This document shows positions 1-5,078 of a DNA stretch of 5,078 nt, piece by piece (within the stretch, counting starts at the first letter, position 1; the number at the start of each line of letters is the position of its first letter). Made by a program: the position numbers and the translations under genes. Below the pieces are notes generated by a model. It was given only the letters and a program-made list of their open reading frames with translations. It was not told the DNA's origin and searched no databases. This DNA is from an uncultured Collinsella sp. Its GTDB lineage: Bacteria > Actinomycetota > Coriobacteriia > Coriobacteriales > Coriobacteriaceae. The stretch covers positions 1 through 5,078 of the forward strand of contig URAQ01000140.1 of NCBI GenBank assembly GCA_900545875.1, written 5' to 3'.

Positions 1-1705
1 GCCCCAAGACGCTCGTAAAGCTCATGGTTCCGCCCATAAGCTCGACCAGCTGTTTTGCGATAGGCGCGCCCAGGCCAGTTCCCGACGAAGCACCTTCCAC
101 CCGCTGCTCCTCGCGGCAAAACGGCTCGTAGAGGTGCTGTTGGAACTCCTCGCTCATGCCAATACCGTTGTCGGCGATCGTGTATTCATAGACGGGGACG
201 CCATCCGTTGGCTCCACCTCGCGGCACACCAGGCGAACATAGCCGCCCTGGCGGTTGTACTTGACGGCATTGCCGGCAATATTGAGCAACAAGCGCTTGA
301 GGTGCGTCACGCTCACCCGCGCATAGGGATGAACAAGGGTTCGTTGGTCACAAATAATTGTAACCAGACGCTCCTCGGCCTGGCGCTCCAGAATATCGCA
401 CACCTCGCGATTGAGGGCCACCAAATTTGTGGGTACGAGGTTCAGGTCGACCTGCCCGCTCTCCAGGCGACTCATATCGAGTGCCTCGTTGGCAAGGTCG
501 AGCAGCAGTCCCGATGCCGTCCAGATTTTCGAGCGGCACTCAGTCTGCTTTTGCAAATCGTCCGCATTGGCATCGCCAACCTCGACCATGCCGCGAATGC
601 CGTTGATGGGCGTGCGCAGATCGTGGCTCATGCGACGCAGAAACTCTGTCTTTGCCGAATTGGCAGACGAGGCCTCACGCGCCGCCTTTGCCAGCTTGTC
701 GCCATAGTCGCGCTCCTGCTGCAGCAAGTCCGTCAAACGTCGGCGATCAGCGCGGCGACGCACCATCACAACAACGGCTATAAAACCGCTGTAGAGCGCC
801 AGCACGCCGGCAGCAACAGCCGCGACAACCTCAAAGTAACGCCGCGCCGGAGCATAGGTGTACACATAGAATTTGTGCGCTTTTCCAAATGTGCCCAAAT
901 ACCACTCGCCGCCGGCGTTAATCAATTTGACCTTACCGGCCAGGCATCGATCCTTAATACCGTCGACAATGAAGACGTCCGTCGCAGGCAGATCGAATAC
1001 GCCCAATACAGTGGGTTCAACGGCATTGGTCGCAACGACCTTGCCGTCGCTTTCGATCACGATATTGCCGCTATCGATGGTTTCATAGCCTTCGAGCAAA
1101 CTCTGCAGTTTGAGTGTATTGCTTGCAACCGCCTTCGCGCTCTGATGCCTGACCGCGATAACGATGCCCTCGCCATCCTGCCGAGCCACGCAACCAATGT
1201 CTGCAACCGAATCATCCGAAAGCGTAATGCGGGCGGTATAGGACTTAAGTGGATGGGTTGCCACCTCCAGCACGGGCGCTTCCTTGAGATACGTAGCGAA
1301 AGACTCGTAGCCCACATCGTCCGTCGAGGACTCGGACACCAAATTGCCCGATGCGTCCGTCACAATCAGCGCGCTCACGTTGAACTGGTCGGCATATTGC
1401 TCCAGCATGGCGTTATCCACCGAACCGTCGCGCTCCATATCGCGCGCTGCCGCTCCGGCAATCTCCATAACGCGTATCAGGTTTTTGGTCGTATAGGCGC
1501 TATTGAATGCATCGTAGGAAAGGCTCTGCGTCGCCACGTAATCGACAACGTCGGCAAAGCGCTGCTCGGCTTGGGCCGTCATGTAACCGTAGCTCATCAT
1601 GCCGGCAGCAACCGAGAGCACTATCCCCAGCAGAGCGACAAGGAGCCATGCCCCTGCCGAACGATTGCCCCGCTCCTCTACGGCGTGGTCAGGCGCATCG
1701 ATCAT
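1..1705 (-). CDS. Membrane sensor histidine kinase with Cache-like extracellular domain (3' end outside window)
   Basis: Reading the minus strand from the ATG at 1705-1703 gives 568 residues without a stop before the left edge, so the C-terminus is missing. Residues about 19-39 and 293-315 are membrane segments. The roughly 250 residues between them form an extracellular sensor with two strand-turn-strand stretches (IVTDASGNLVSES at 114-126, IVIESDGKVVATN at 215-227) typical of Cache/PAS-like folds; a double Cache is an inference. A short helical linker leads to HisKA with the phosphoacceptor in MSHDLRTPINGI (H361). HATPase follows: N-box LLLNIAGNAVKYN (N475, N479), G1 DNGIGM (512-517), F-box EPFCRE, and G2 GTGLGAPIA (542-550). 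All catalytic boxes are intact, so this should be an active kinase that autophosphorylates and passes phosphate to a response regulator. The H-box style is that of hybrid kinases, so a fused receiver domain could lie beyond the edge. The start overlaps the stop of the upstream lipoprotein gene. Confidence 0.93.
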   Translation of the reverse strand, partial: MIDAPDHAVEERGNRSAGAWLLVALLGIVLSVAAGMMSYGYMTAQAEQRFADVVDYVATQSLSYDAFNSAYTTKNLIRVMEIAGAAARDMERDGSVDNAMLEQYADQFNVSALIVTDASGNLVSESSTDDVGYESFATYLKEAPVLEVATHPLKSYTARITLSDDSVADIGCVARQDGEGIVIAVRHQSAKAVASNTLKLQSLLEGYETIDSGNIVIESDGKVVATNAVEPTVLGVFDLPATDVFIVDGIKDRCLAGKVKLINAGGEWYLGTFGKAHKFYVYTYAPARRYFEVVAAVAAGVLALYSGFIAVVVMVRRRADRRRLTDLLQQERDYGDKLAKAAREASSANSAKTEFLRRMSHDLRTPINGIRGMVEVGDANADDLQKQTECRSKIWTASGLLLDLANEALDMSRLESGQVDLNLVPTNLVALNREVCDILERQAEERLVTIICDQRTLVHPYARVSVTHLKRLLLNIAGNAVKYNRQGGYVRLVCREVEPTDGVPVYEYTIADNGIGMSEEFQQHLYEPFCREEQRVEGASSGTGLGAPIAKQLVELMGGTMSFTSVLG

Positions 1706-1717
1706 GACAGGCCCTCC
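1702..1717 (-). promoter_or_regulatory. Ribosome binding site and ATGA stop-start overlap of the kinase gene
   Basis: GGAGGG lies at 1717-1712 inside the end of the lipoprotein gene, seven bases before the kinase ATG (1705-1703). The lipoprotein TGA (1704-1702) overlaps that ATG as ATGA. This fixes the kinase start and is the usual arrangement for translational coupling within one transcript. Confidence 0.85.
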
Positions 1718-2571
1718 ATATTCAAAAATGGCGAAGGGTCATCAAAGTACTTTGACACTAGGCGTTCCATGGTGCCATCGGCAAGCATTTCTTGGTAGGC
1801 ATGAGTGAGCTTGACGTCGATGCCGCGCGTATCGTTGATATCGAAAGCGGTGCCCAAACCGACCTCTAGCAACGGCTCATCCAAAATGCGATACGTTACG
1901 CCATAGTCTTTTTCGTAGGTGAGCAGCAAGGACTCATGCGCGGCGATAGCGTCGACCAGGCCCTCGACGAGCGCCGGGTTCAGATATGAACCGTCCGAAA
2001 AGCTGTAGAGCTCCTTGATCTGCGGAACGTTTTCATTTGTGCGGTTGAGCAAAATGCCCTCGGGCTTGGTGGTGGACTGAACCGCCACGATCTTATCCTC
2101 AAGATCGGCAAGCGTGTAGATATCGCTCTGGGGATCGACCGCGACCACCTGGCGGCTCGCAAGGTACGGGCCGGCCCAACGATATTCGTTTTCGCGACCC
2201 GTCATACTAAAGCTGCCCATGACACAATCGAGTTCGCCGCTCGCCAGCAGCTCTTTCTTCTTTTCCCAATCGATCATCTGGTATTTTGGCTTGTAACCAA
2301 TGCGGGCCAAAGCCTCGGTTAATATCTCGACGTCCAGGCCAACGATATCGCCGTACTCGTCGGTATACACAAACGGTGGATAGAGGTCACTGCCGACGTT
2401 GAGCGTCTTAAGGTCGTCGTCCTTTACCTGCGTGGCGTCCGGGCCTTTTGATGCAGACACCGAGGCTCTGCCATTCGACCCGGAGCAGCTGGCTATCGCT
2501 ACGACAAAGGCACTCGCCACTGCAAGCGCGACAAACAACGATATGGACACCGAGCGGCGAGGTCTTTTCAT
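1702..2571 (-). CDS. Extracellular solute-binding lipoprotein, family 3 (amino-acid type)
   Basis: A complete protein of 289 residues. Residues 1-29 are a lipoprotein signal: basic MKRPRR, a hydrophobic stretch, and a lipobox IASC with C29 as the lipidated cysteine. A Ser/Gly-rich linker (30-55) leads to a bacterial periplasmic-binding fold (about 56-277). Typical family-3 marks are VGSDLYPPFVY (59-69), GLDVEI (78-83), IDWEKKKELLASGELDCVMG (100-119) and SMTGRENEY (122-130), where R126 is the likely carboxylate-binding arginine, then WAGPYLASRQVVAV (132-145). The family binds polar amino acids or similar small ligands outside the membrane and usually feeds ABC importers. Here no permease or ATPase subunit follows. 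Instead the gene overlaps a histidine kinase, which suggests a sensing role (inference). The exact ligand cannot be read from the sequence. Codon use matches the kinase gene. Confidence 0.93.
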   Translation of the reverse strand: MKRPRRSVSISLFVALAVASAFVVAIASCSGSNGRASVSASKGPDATQVKDDDLKTLNVGSDLYPPFVYTDEYGDIVGLDVEILTEALARIGYKPKYQMIDWEKKKELLASGELDCVMGSFSMTGRENEYRWAGPYLASRQVVAVDPQSDIYTLADLEDKIVAVQSTTKPEGILLNRTNENVPQIKELYSFSDGSYLNPALVEGLVDAIAAHESLLLTYEKDYGVTYRILDEPLLEVGLGTAFDINDTRGIDVKLTHAYQEMLADGTMERLVSKYFDDPSPFLNMEGLS

Positions 2572-2575
2572 CGAG

Positions 2576-2579
2576 CTCC
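2576..2579 (-). promoter_or_regulatory. Ribosome binding site of the solute-binding lipoprotein gene
   Basis: GGAG on the minus strand lies only four bases before the ATG at 2571-2569. The spacing is short, but no other in-frame start nearby is better placed, and the basic residues MKRPRR directly after this ATG make a normal signal-peptide N-region. Confidence 0.6.
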
Positions 2580-2591
2580 AGAAGATCCTGT

Positions 2592-2654
2592 TTACAGACT
2601 AAAATGCTGAAATAATAGCAAACAAAACCGGTCGATCGCCCAATGGTTACAGAC
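2592..2654. repeat. 8-bp direct repeat flanking the probable lipoprotein promoter
   Basis: TTACAGAC occurs on the plus strand at 2592-2599 and again at 2647-2654, that is, GTCTGTAA on the coding strand, 55 bases apart. One copy lies upstream of the candidate -10 and the other between it and the ribosome binding site. It could be a pair of regulator sites. An 8-bp repeat in about 90 bases can also arise by chance (a few percent), so this is tentative. Confidence 0.3.
2612..2620 (-). promoter_or_regulatory. Probable extended -10 promoter for the lipoprotein-kinase pair
   Basis: The minus strand reads TGCTATTAT at 2620-2612: a TGn extension plus a hexamer with five of six matches to TATAAT. No good -35 box lies 16-18 bases upstream; TTGGGC at 2643-2638 is 20 bases away. 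Transcription would start near 2605 and leave a leader of about 33 bases. It lies in the AT-rich part of the intergenic region, downstream of the hairpin that ends the aminotransferase transcript. Confidence 0.42.
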
Positions 2655-2661
2655 GTTTTAC

Positions 2662-2703
2662 CATGCGGGACCTTCCAGCCGGCTTGGCAGAAGGCCCCGC
2701 ATG
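2662..2703 (-). terminator. Hairpin after the aminotransferase gene, probable terminator
   Basis: The hairpin begins 10 bases after the aminotransferase stop. Outer arms CATGCGGG/CCCGCATG are followed by a G-U pair and CCTTC/GAAGG, and the inner part can extend with further wobble pairs or GCC/GGC. The non-Watson-Crick positions are G-U in minus-strand RNA but would be C-A mismatches in plus-strand RNA, which indicates selection on the minus transcript. There is no U-run after it (GTAAAACG follows), so it is not a classical intrinsic terminator. It may instead be a 3'-end stabilising or Rho-assisted structure. Confidence 0.6.
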
Positions 2704-2713
2704 CAGTGCTCAC

Positions 2714-3952
2714 TTACCGTGCATTAAAAACGTAGCGGTCCAAGCGGTCGCACGCTTCCCTTACGCGCGAAAGCGGCAGCGCCAGATTCACGCGAATGTG
2801 GCAGGGCCCGTGGAACGGGCGGCCGTCCTGATACCCCACGCCCACGCGCGCCCCCTCGTCGAGCAGCCACTGAATATCGCGGCCATGCTCGCGGCACCAC
2901 TCGGTGCAGTCCAGAAACACCATGTACGTGCCCTGCGGACGCGAATAGGACACGCCCTCAAAATGCTCGTCCACGTAATTGCAGAAGTACTCGATATTAC
3001 CGGCAAGCACCTGGTTGAGCTCGTCCACCCACTCGTAGCCTTGCGGCTGATAGGCACCGATAAGCGCGTGCATGGAGAGGACATTCATCTCGTTGTAGTG
3101 AGTCTTGTTGGACACGGCGCACACGCGATCGCGCAGTGTCTCGTTGTAGATAATGTGGTAACTGCCGACCAGACCCGCCAGGTTAAACGTCTTGCTCGGC
3201 GCATAGAGGGCAACCGTGCGCATGCGGGCATCCTCGCTCACCGACTGCGTCGGGATATGCTTGTGTCCCGGCAGGATGATATCGGACCAAATCTCGTCCG
3301 AGATCACCACGCAATCGTGCTGGCGATAGATGTCCATGGCGCGCTCTATCTCGTCGCGCTCCCATACGCGCCCGCAGGGATTGTGCGGCGAGCAGAACAC
3401 CGCGGCATGGATGTGGTTTTGGGCGAGTTTGCACTCCATGTCCTCAAAGTCCATGCGCCAGACGCCCTCGGCGTCCTTGACCAGGGGAGAGAGGACCATG
3501 TTATAGCCGTTGTTGGTGAGGGCACTGGTGAAGCCGATGTAGGTGGGGGTGTGCAGCAGCACGTTGTCACCCTTGGAGCAGAACACGTTCAGGGCGCTGA
3601 TCACGCCGCCCAGAACGCCGTTTTCATAGCCGATGTGCTCCCGCTTCAGGCCGGTGACCCCGTTGCGGGTCTCGTGCCACTGGATAATGGAGTCGAAGTA
3701 CTCCTCGGTGGGCTGGAAATAGCCGAAGGCCGGATGCTGGGCCCGCTCGATGATGGCCTGGGGGATGGTAGGGCAGGTAGGGAAGTTCATGTCGGCCACC
3801 CACATAGGGATGGTGTCCAGGCCATCCTTGATCTGTACGTCCGCCAAGGGCTTCATAACGAAGTTGCCCGCGGCGTCCGGCTGGGGGACCACGTCGACGG
3901 CGATGGCGTCCTTGCCATGGCGGTCCATGATAGAGGTGAAATCGTACTTCAT
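2714..3952 (-). CDS. MalY/PatB-family PLP-dependent aminotransferase / C-S beta-lyase, apparently mosaic
   Basis: A complete protein of 412 residues, slightly longer than the roughly 390 usual for this fold-type I family. Characterised members such as E. coli MalY and B. subtilis PatB cleave C-S bonds of cystathionine or cysteine, giving pyruvate, ammonia and a thiol or sulfide. Visible marks: MWVADMNF (50-57), HPAFGYF with Y78 (73-79), TPTY with Y138 stacking on the cofactor, SPHNPCGRVW with N191 (188-197), SDEIWSD with D219 (218-224), APSKTFNLAGL with the Schiff-base lysine K254 (251-261), and HIRVNLA with carboxylate-binding R387 (385-391). All expected catalytic residues are present, so it should be active in the cytoplasm. 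It follows an amino-acid permease in the same direction. Codon use changes sharply near residues 163-188: Thr ACC is 11 of 11 before and 1 of 7 after, while Pro CCG is 2 of 11 before and 8 of 10 after. The physiological substrate is not fixed by sequence; lyase is more likely than a true transaminase. Confidence 0.93.
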   Translation of the reverse strand: MKYDFTSIMDRHGKDAIAVDVVPQPDAAGNFVMKPLADVQIKDGLDTIPMWVADMNFPTCPTIPQAIIERAQHPAFGYFQPTEEYFDSIIQWHETRNGVTGLKREHIGYENGVLGGVISALNVFCSKGDNVLLHTPTYIGFTSALTNNGYNMVLSPLVKDAEGVWRMDFEDMECKLAQNHIHAAVFCSPHNPCGRVWERDEIERAMDIYRQHDCVVISDEIWSDIILPGHKHIPTQSVSEDARMRTVALYAPSKTFNLAGLVGSYHIIYNETLRDRVCAVSNKTHYNEMNVLSMHALIGAYQPQGYEWVDELNQVLAGNIEYFCNYVDEHFEGVSYSRPQGTYMVFLDCTEWCREHGRDIQWLLDEGARVGVGYQDGRPFHGPCHIRVNLALPLSRVREACDRLDRYVFNAR

Positions 3953-3973
3953 TGTAATTGTAATCGGTCCTTT
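3953..3973 (-). promoter_or_regulatory. Ribosome binding site of the aminotransferase gene with duplicated hexamer in the spacer
   Basis: AAAGGA at 3973-3968 is the only Shine-Dalgarno-like site. It sits 15 bases before the ATG, which is long. The spacer contains ATTACA twice in tandem (3964-3959 and 3958-3953). With one copy the spacing would be nine bases, close to optimal, so the second copy probably lowers translation. The start codon is supported by the family-typical N-terminus MKYDFTSIMDRHGKDAI. Confidence 0.6.
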
Positions 3974-3994
3974 CTGATTTTACATCCTTTATTT

Positions 3995-4005
3995 ACTATA
4001 CTATA
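3995..4005 (-). promoter_or_regulatory. Weak candidate -10 boxes for the aminotransferase gene
   Basis: The minus strand carries two TATAGT hexamers overlapping by one base (4005-4000 and 4000-3995), each five of six to the -10 consensus, in the AT-rich stretch between the permease hairpin and the ribosome binding site. No convincing -35 box is at the right distance, because that position falls inside the hairpin. A separate promoter for the aminotransferase is possible but not established. Confidence 0.22.
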
Positions 4006-4011
4006 TTTCCA

Positions 4012-4055
4012 CGGATAAGGGAAGCCGGTCCAAAGGAACCGACTTCCCTTATCCG
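4012..4055 (-). terminator. Strong hairpin between permease and aminotransferase genes
   Basis: It starts 17 bases after the permease stop. A perfect 13-bp outer stem (CGGATAAGGGAAG with its complement) is followed by a U-G pair, CGG/CCG, a bulged U and UCC/GGA around a UUU loop, about 20 pairs in 44 bases. The wobble is valid only in minus-strand RNA (it would be C-A on the plus strand), so it belongs to the permease transcript. The U-run of a classical terminator is missing (GUGGAAAUAU follows the loop-distal arm or begins at its last bases). It may terminate, or it may act as a processing or stability element giving unequal expression of permease and lyase. Confidence 0.6.
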
Positions 4056-4072
4056 AGGGAAAACGAAGAGAC

Positions 4073-5078
4073 TCAGACAGCCTTGGCGGCCTTGGCCTCC
4101 CGCAACTCCTCGGCCTCCTCGGCCGCGGTGGCGGCCAGGGCGGCGGCCGCGATCCGCTCGCGTTTGGCTAGCAGATCTTCCTTCTTCACAGCGCCGGTTC
4201 TGAGCCGCAACTGCGCCAGGCCCATCATGACCACCAGCAGCACCACACAGAAGACCATGGAGCCCACGCTCAGATCCTTAAACAGGTAGTAGGATACAGC
4301 CAACGCACACACCGTGCCGATGATGCACAGGCAGTTGAAGATGGGGGTAGGCATATGCAGGGTGGCCTTTTTCCACTGCTCGGGATACCGCTTGACCAGC
4401 TTGATCATGGAGATATTCATATAGGCGTTCATAACCATGGAGATGATCATGAGCAGGGAGATCAGCGCGTCCACGGACAGGCCGGTGAACAGCGGCACAA
4501 TAGAGAACACCAGGAAAAAGCCCATCATCATGTAGGGGTAGCCGCTACTCGTGGTCTTCGCGAAGATCTTGGGCAGCCAGCCATCCTCGGCCACGGCCAG
4601 CAGGGGGTAGCGCAGCATGGTCATGCCGGAGGCCAGGGAGGACATGATGGCGCAGCAGGCGGCGCCCAGAATAAAGATGTTAAACATCGTGGGGCTAAAG
4701 ATGGTCTGGGCCACCAGGGACAAGTTTTCCCCCGCGACCTGCTCCACGGGGAGCACGCCGGCGGCAACAATGGACATCAGCGCATACACCACGGCGACGG
4801 TCAGGCAGATGAGCAGAATTCCGATGGGAATCGTCTTGCGGGGCTTTTTGGTGGCAGGCATGACCGAGACAGGGGCCATGGTGGTGCCCTGGCAGGCAAA
4901 GGACATCATGGCGATGGCGCCGATCAGGCCGCCAAAGCCGCCGGAAAAAAACTGGCCGTCAGCGTTAGAGAAATACCCGGGCTGCACTTGGGGAAGGCCC
5001 GCGGCCAAGAATACGACAATGGAAATCAGCAGCGAGGCGGTGATAATCGTGGTAATGGTAGCCATTGCCTTAGTGCCC
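4073..5078 (-). CDS. APC-family amino-acid permease (5' end outside window)
   Basis: The reading frame is open to the right edge, giving 334 visible residues. The methionine at 5065-5063 is internal (GTKA precedes it in frame) and is not the start. The family normally has about 450-500 residues and 12 membrane helices, so roughly the first four helices are missing. The visible helices are about 6-26, 48-68, 85-105, 130-150, 181-197, 200-222, 246-264 and 269-287 (TM5-TM12). APC marks are the unwound TM6 region SFACQGTTMAPVS followed by MPATKKPRKTIPIGI (equivalent to the EVKNPKRTIP loop), and MLRYPLLAVAEDGWLPKIFAK after TM8 (equivalent to R..YAMARDG.LPK). The protein should be a cytoplasmic-membrane amino-acid transporter driven by a cation gradient or by exchange. 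Its substrate is unknown, but the next gene suggests a sulfur amino acid. The last ~37 residues form a hydrophilic Ala/Glu/Lys-rich tail. Codon use (mostly ACC, CCC, TCC) differs from the lipoprotein and kinase genes. Confidence 0.92.
   Translation of the reverse strand, partial: GTKAMATITTIITASLLISIVVFLAAGLPQVQPGYFSNADGQFFSGGFGGLIGAIAMMSFACQGTTMAPVSVMPATKKPRKTIPIGILLICLTVAVVYALMSIVAAGVLPVEQVAGENLSLVAQTIFSPTMFNIFILGAACCAIMSSLASGMTMLRYPLLAVAEDGWLPKIFAKTTSSGYPYMMMGFFLVFSIVPLFTGLSVDALISLLMIISMVMNAYMNISMIKLVKRYPEQWKKATLHMPTPIFNCLCIIGTVCALAVSYYLFKDLSVGSMVFCVVLLVVMMGLAQLRLRTGAVKKEDLLAKRERIAAAALAATAAEEAEELREAKAAKAV

Noticed and set aside
1..1705. Kinase gene truncated or broken
   Set aside because: The frame is open for all 568 visible codons and the H, N, G1, F and G2 boxes are in order; only the window edge cuts it.
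134..1798. Plus-strand open frame of 554 codons
   Set aside because: It is antisense to the histidine kinase, whose minus frame has all kinase motifs in order. The plus translation has no recognisable domain and no ribosome binding site. Long antisense frames are common opposite GC-rich genes with few TTA, CTA or TCA codons.
2408..2713. Minus-strand frame of 101 codons across the intergenic region into the lipoprotein gene
   Set aside because: It overlaps the well-supported lipoprotein in another frame, starts just after the lyase stop, runs through the hairpin, and shows no domain.
2663..4018. Plus-strand open frame of 451 codons
   Set aside because: It is antisense to the aminotransferase, which has every family motif on the minus strand. 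Its start lies in the hairpin arm and its His/Val/Leu-rich product resembles no family.
5063..5065. ATG at 5065 as the permease start
   Set aside because: The frame stays open upstream to the window edge (GTKA), the product would lack about four of twelve membrane helices, and no ribosome binding site precedes it.
1..5078. CRISPR arrays, tRNA/rRNA genes, insertion sequences, integrase or attachment sites
   Set aside because: I saw no regularly spaced repeats, no RNA-gene signature and no transposase or recombinase motifs on either strand; the intergenic regions are all shorter than 145 bases.

Overview
The window holds four protein-coding genes, all on the minus strand. In transcription order (right to left) they are: the 3' part of an APC-family amino-acid permease (cut by the right edge), a complete MalY/PatB-type PLP-dependent aminotransferase/C-S lyase, a complete family-3 solute-binding lipoprotein, and the 5' part of a membrane histidine kinase (cut by the left edge). 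The long plus-strand reading frames are antisense shadows. There are no RNA genes, insertion sequences or CRISPR arrays that I can support, and no gene-free stretch longer than about 145 bases.

The left part (about 1-3400) is GC-rich, prefers CCG, TCG, ACG and CGC codons, and carries a solute-binding lipoprotein next to a histidine kinase. This suggests a gut Coriobacteriia actinobacterium such as Collinsella, which is an inference from style and gene content and not a database match. The right part (about 3470-5078) uses mainly ACC, CCC/CCT and TCC and looks more like GC-rich gut Firmicutes (Oscillospiraceae-like). The change falls inside the aminotransferase gene without breaking its frame, so this gene looks like a recombinant of two sources, or less interestingly an assembly chimera. 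This is the most notable observation in the window.

Layout: 1-1705 histidine kinase (two membrane segments around a roughly 250-residue Cache-like sensor region, HisKA with H361, HATPase N/G1/F/G2 boxes). 1702-2571 solute-binding lipoprotein, whose stop overlaps the kinase start as ATGA, so the two are probably translationally coupled and may form one sensing unit. 2572-2713 intergenic region with a probable extended -10 promoter, an 8-bp direct repeat around it, and a hairpin after the aminotransferase. 2714-3952 aminotransferase. 3953-4072 intergenic region with a 20-bp-stem hairpin after the permease, weak -10 boxes, and a hexamer duplication that lengthens the Shine-Dalgarno spacer. 4073-5078 permease.

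The permease and aminotransferase probably act together in uptake and breakdown of an amino acid, plausibly a sulfur amino acid. The lipoprotein and kinase probably sense an extracellular small molecule, perhaps an amino acid. No response regulator or ABC transporter subunit is visible, though either could lie beyond the left edge.
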